DNA of 64,000 bases, from contig NZ_JAAGVZ010000004.1 in the NCBI RefSeq assembly GCF_010882125.1, positions 1 to 64,000 on the forward strand. Reading direction: 5' to 3'. This document shows, piece after piece, positions 63,765 through 64,000 of the stretch; the first letter of the stretch is position 1; the number at the start of each line of letters is the position of its first letter. Below the pieces are notes generated by a model. The model saw only the letters and a list, made by a program, of their open reading frames with translations. It was not told the DNA's origin and searched no databases. This stretch comes from Peribacillus alkalitolerans (GTDB lineage: Bacteria; Bacillota; Bacilli; Bacillales; DSM-1321). Position numbers and translations under genes: made by a program.

Positions 63765-64000
63765 TTTTTGGAAACTCTTAAGTCATACTTGAAAGCTGTG
63801 TTCATTCTTCAGTGAATGGTTCACACCCCATATTTTGAGCTTAGTAATATGCTATTATAAATGGAACTAAAAAAGTACATTTTAAATGCAAAAAAGAGAT
63901 AAATACCAACGGCACGTATCTCGATTCTACATCTAAATTCTTTGGGATCCATCTTGATTAATAAAACTAGGTATTTACCTATTAGAAATAGTCAATTGAC
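63765..64000. other. Window end without a recognisable gene
   Basis: I see no supported gene or structure in the last 236 bases. A short minus-strand frame (MDPKEFRCRIEIRAVG and onward) has no ribosome binding site. Confidence 0.5.

Overview
The window is chromosomal DNA of a low-GC, spore-forming Gram-positive bacterium of the Bacillaceae. The evidence is the content and order of its genes. It has small acid-soluble spore proteins (gamma-type SspE, SspK), FabL, GlcT/NagP, PerR and Fur-type sites. Its backbone matches the Bacillus subtilis block yfhD-yfhE-yfhF-recX-yfhH-sspK-yfhJ-yfhP-mutY-yfhS-fabL-sspE-ygaB-ntdP-ygaD ... gsaB ... ygaF(bcp)-perR-ygzB-ygxA-rrn. The first 168 bases are the 5' end of a 16S rRNA gene on the minus strand, with tandem rRNA promoters behind it.

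Layout. Positions 1-12000 hold the rrn end, ygxA/ygzB/perR, a cobalamin adenosyltransferase, a 2-hydroxyacid dehydrogenase, Bcp peroxiredoxin, a two-TM potassium channel, an RsgA GTPase, a broken acetyltransferase, a LysE exporter, a three-gene ABC-2 exporter and gsaB. Positions 12000-26000 hold an orphan glutamate synthase large subunit, a DUF1646 membrane protein, an ArAE/YgaE-type protein and a peptide ABC operon in the appDFABC order. Positions 26000-38000 are the conserved ygaD-to-yfhD block, with many small sporulation genes. Four of these (SspK, a YpzG-like protein, YfhE, YfhD) are short ORFs identified by direct translation.

Positions 38000-47000 are an accessory stretch. It contains a DoxX protein behind a perfect Rex-type operator, a cluster of DnaA boxes in a gene-poor gap, several single-gene units (NUDIX, VOC, AAA ATPase, MBL, GNAT, HAD phosphatase) and a fused AdoMet decarboxylase/spermidine synthase. 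Positions 47000-53300 form an iron module: a YcgT-type flavin reductase, a His-rich lipoprotein and a siderophore ABC transporter, with three Fur boxes. Positions 53600-56200 hold an FMN riboswitch and a shortened riboflavin operon (ribE, ribB, ribH; no ribD and no RibA domain), interrupted by a 184-bp MITE-like element with an 8-bp target duplication. The right end has an acyl-CoA dehydrogenase/MerR divergent pair with its operator, and a GlcT antiterminator next to a GlcNAc-type PTS gene that carries a GlcT-type RAT/terminator and a cre site.

The strongest leads outside ordinary annotation are the MITE, the SpeD-SpeE fusion with Thr instead of Glu at the pyruvoyl cleavage site, the off-origin DnaA-box cluster, the Rex box of doxX and a chain of five nested hairpins before yfhS. 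I found no CRISPR array, prophage, complete insertion sequence or tRNA gene.
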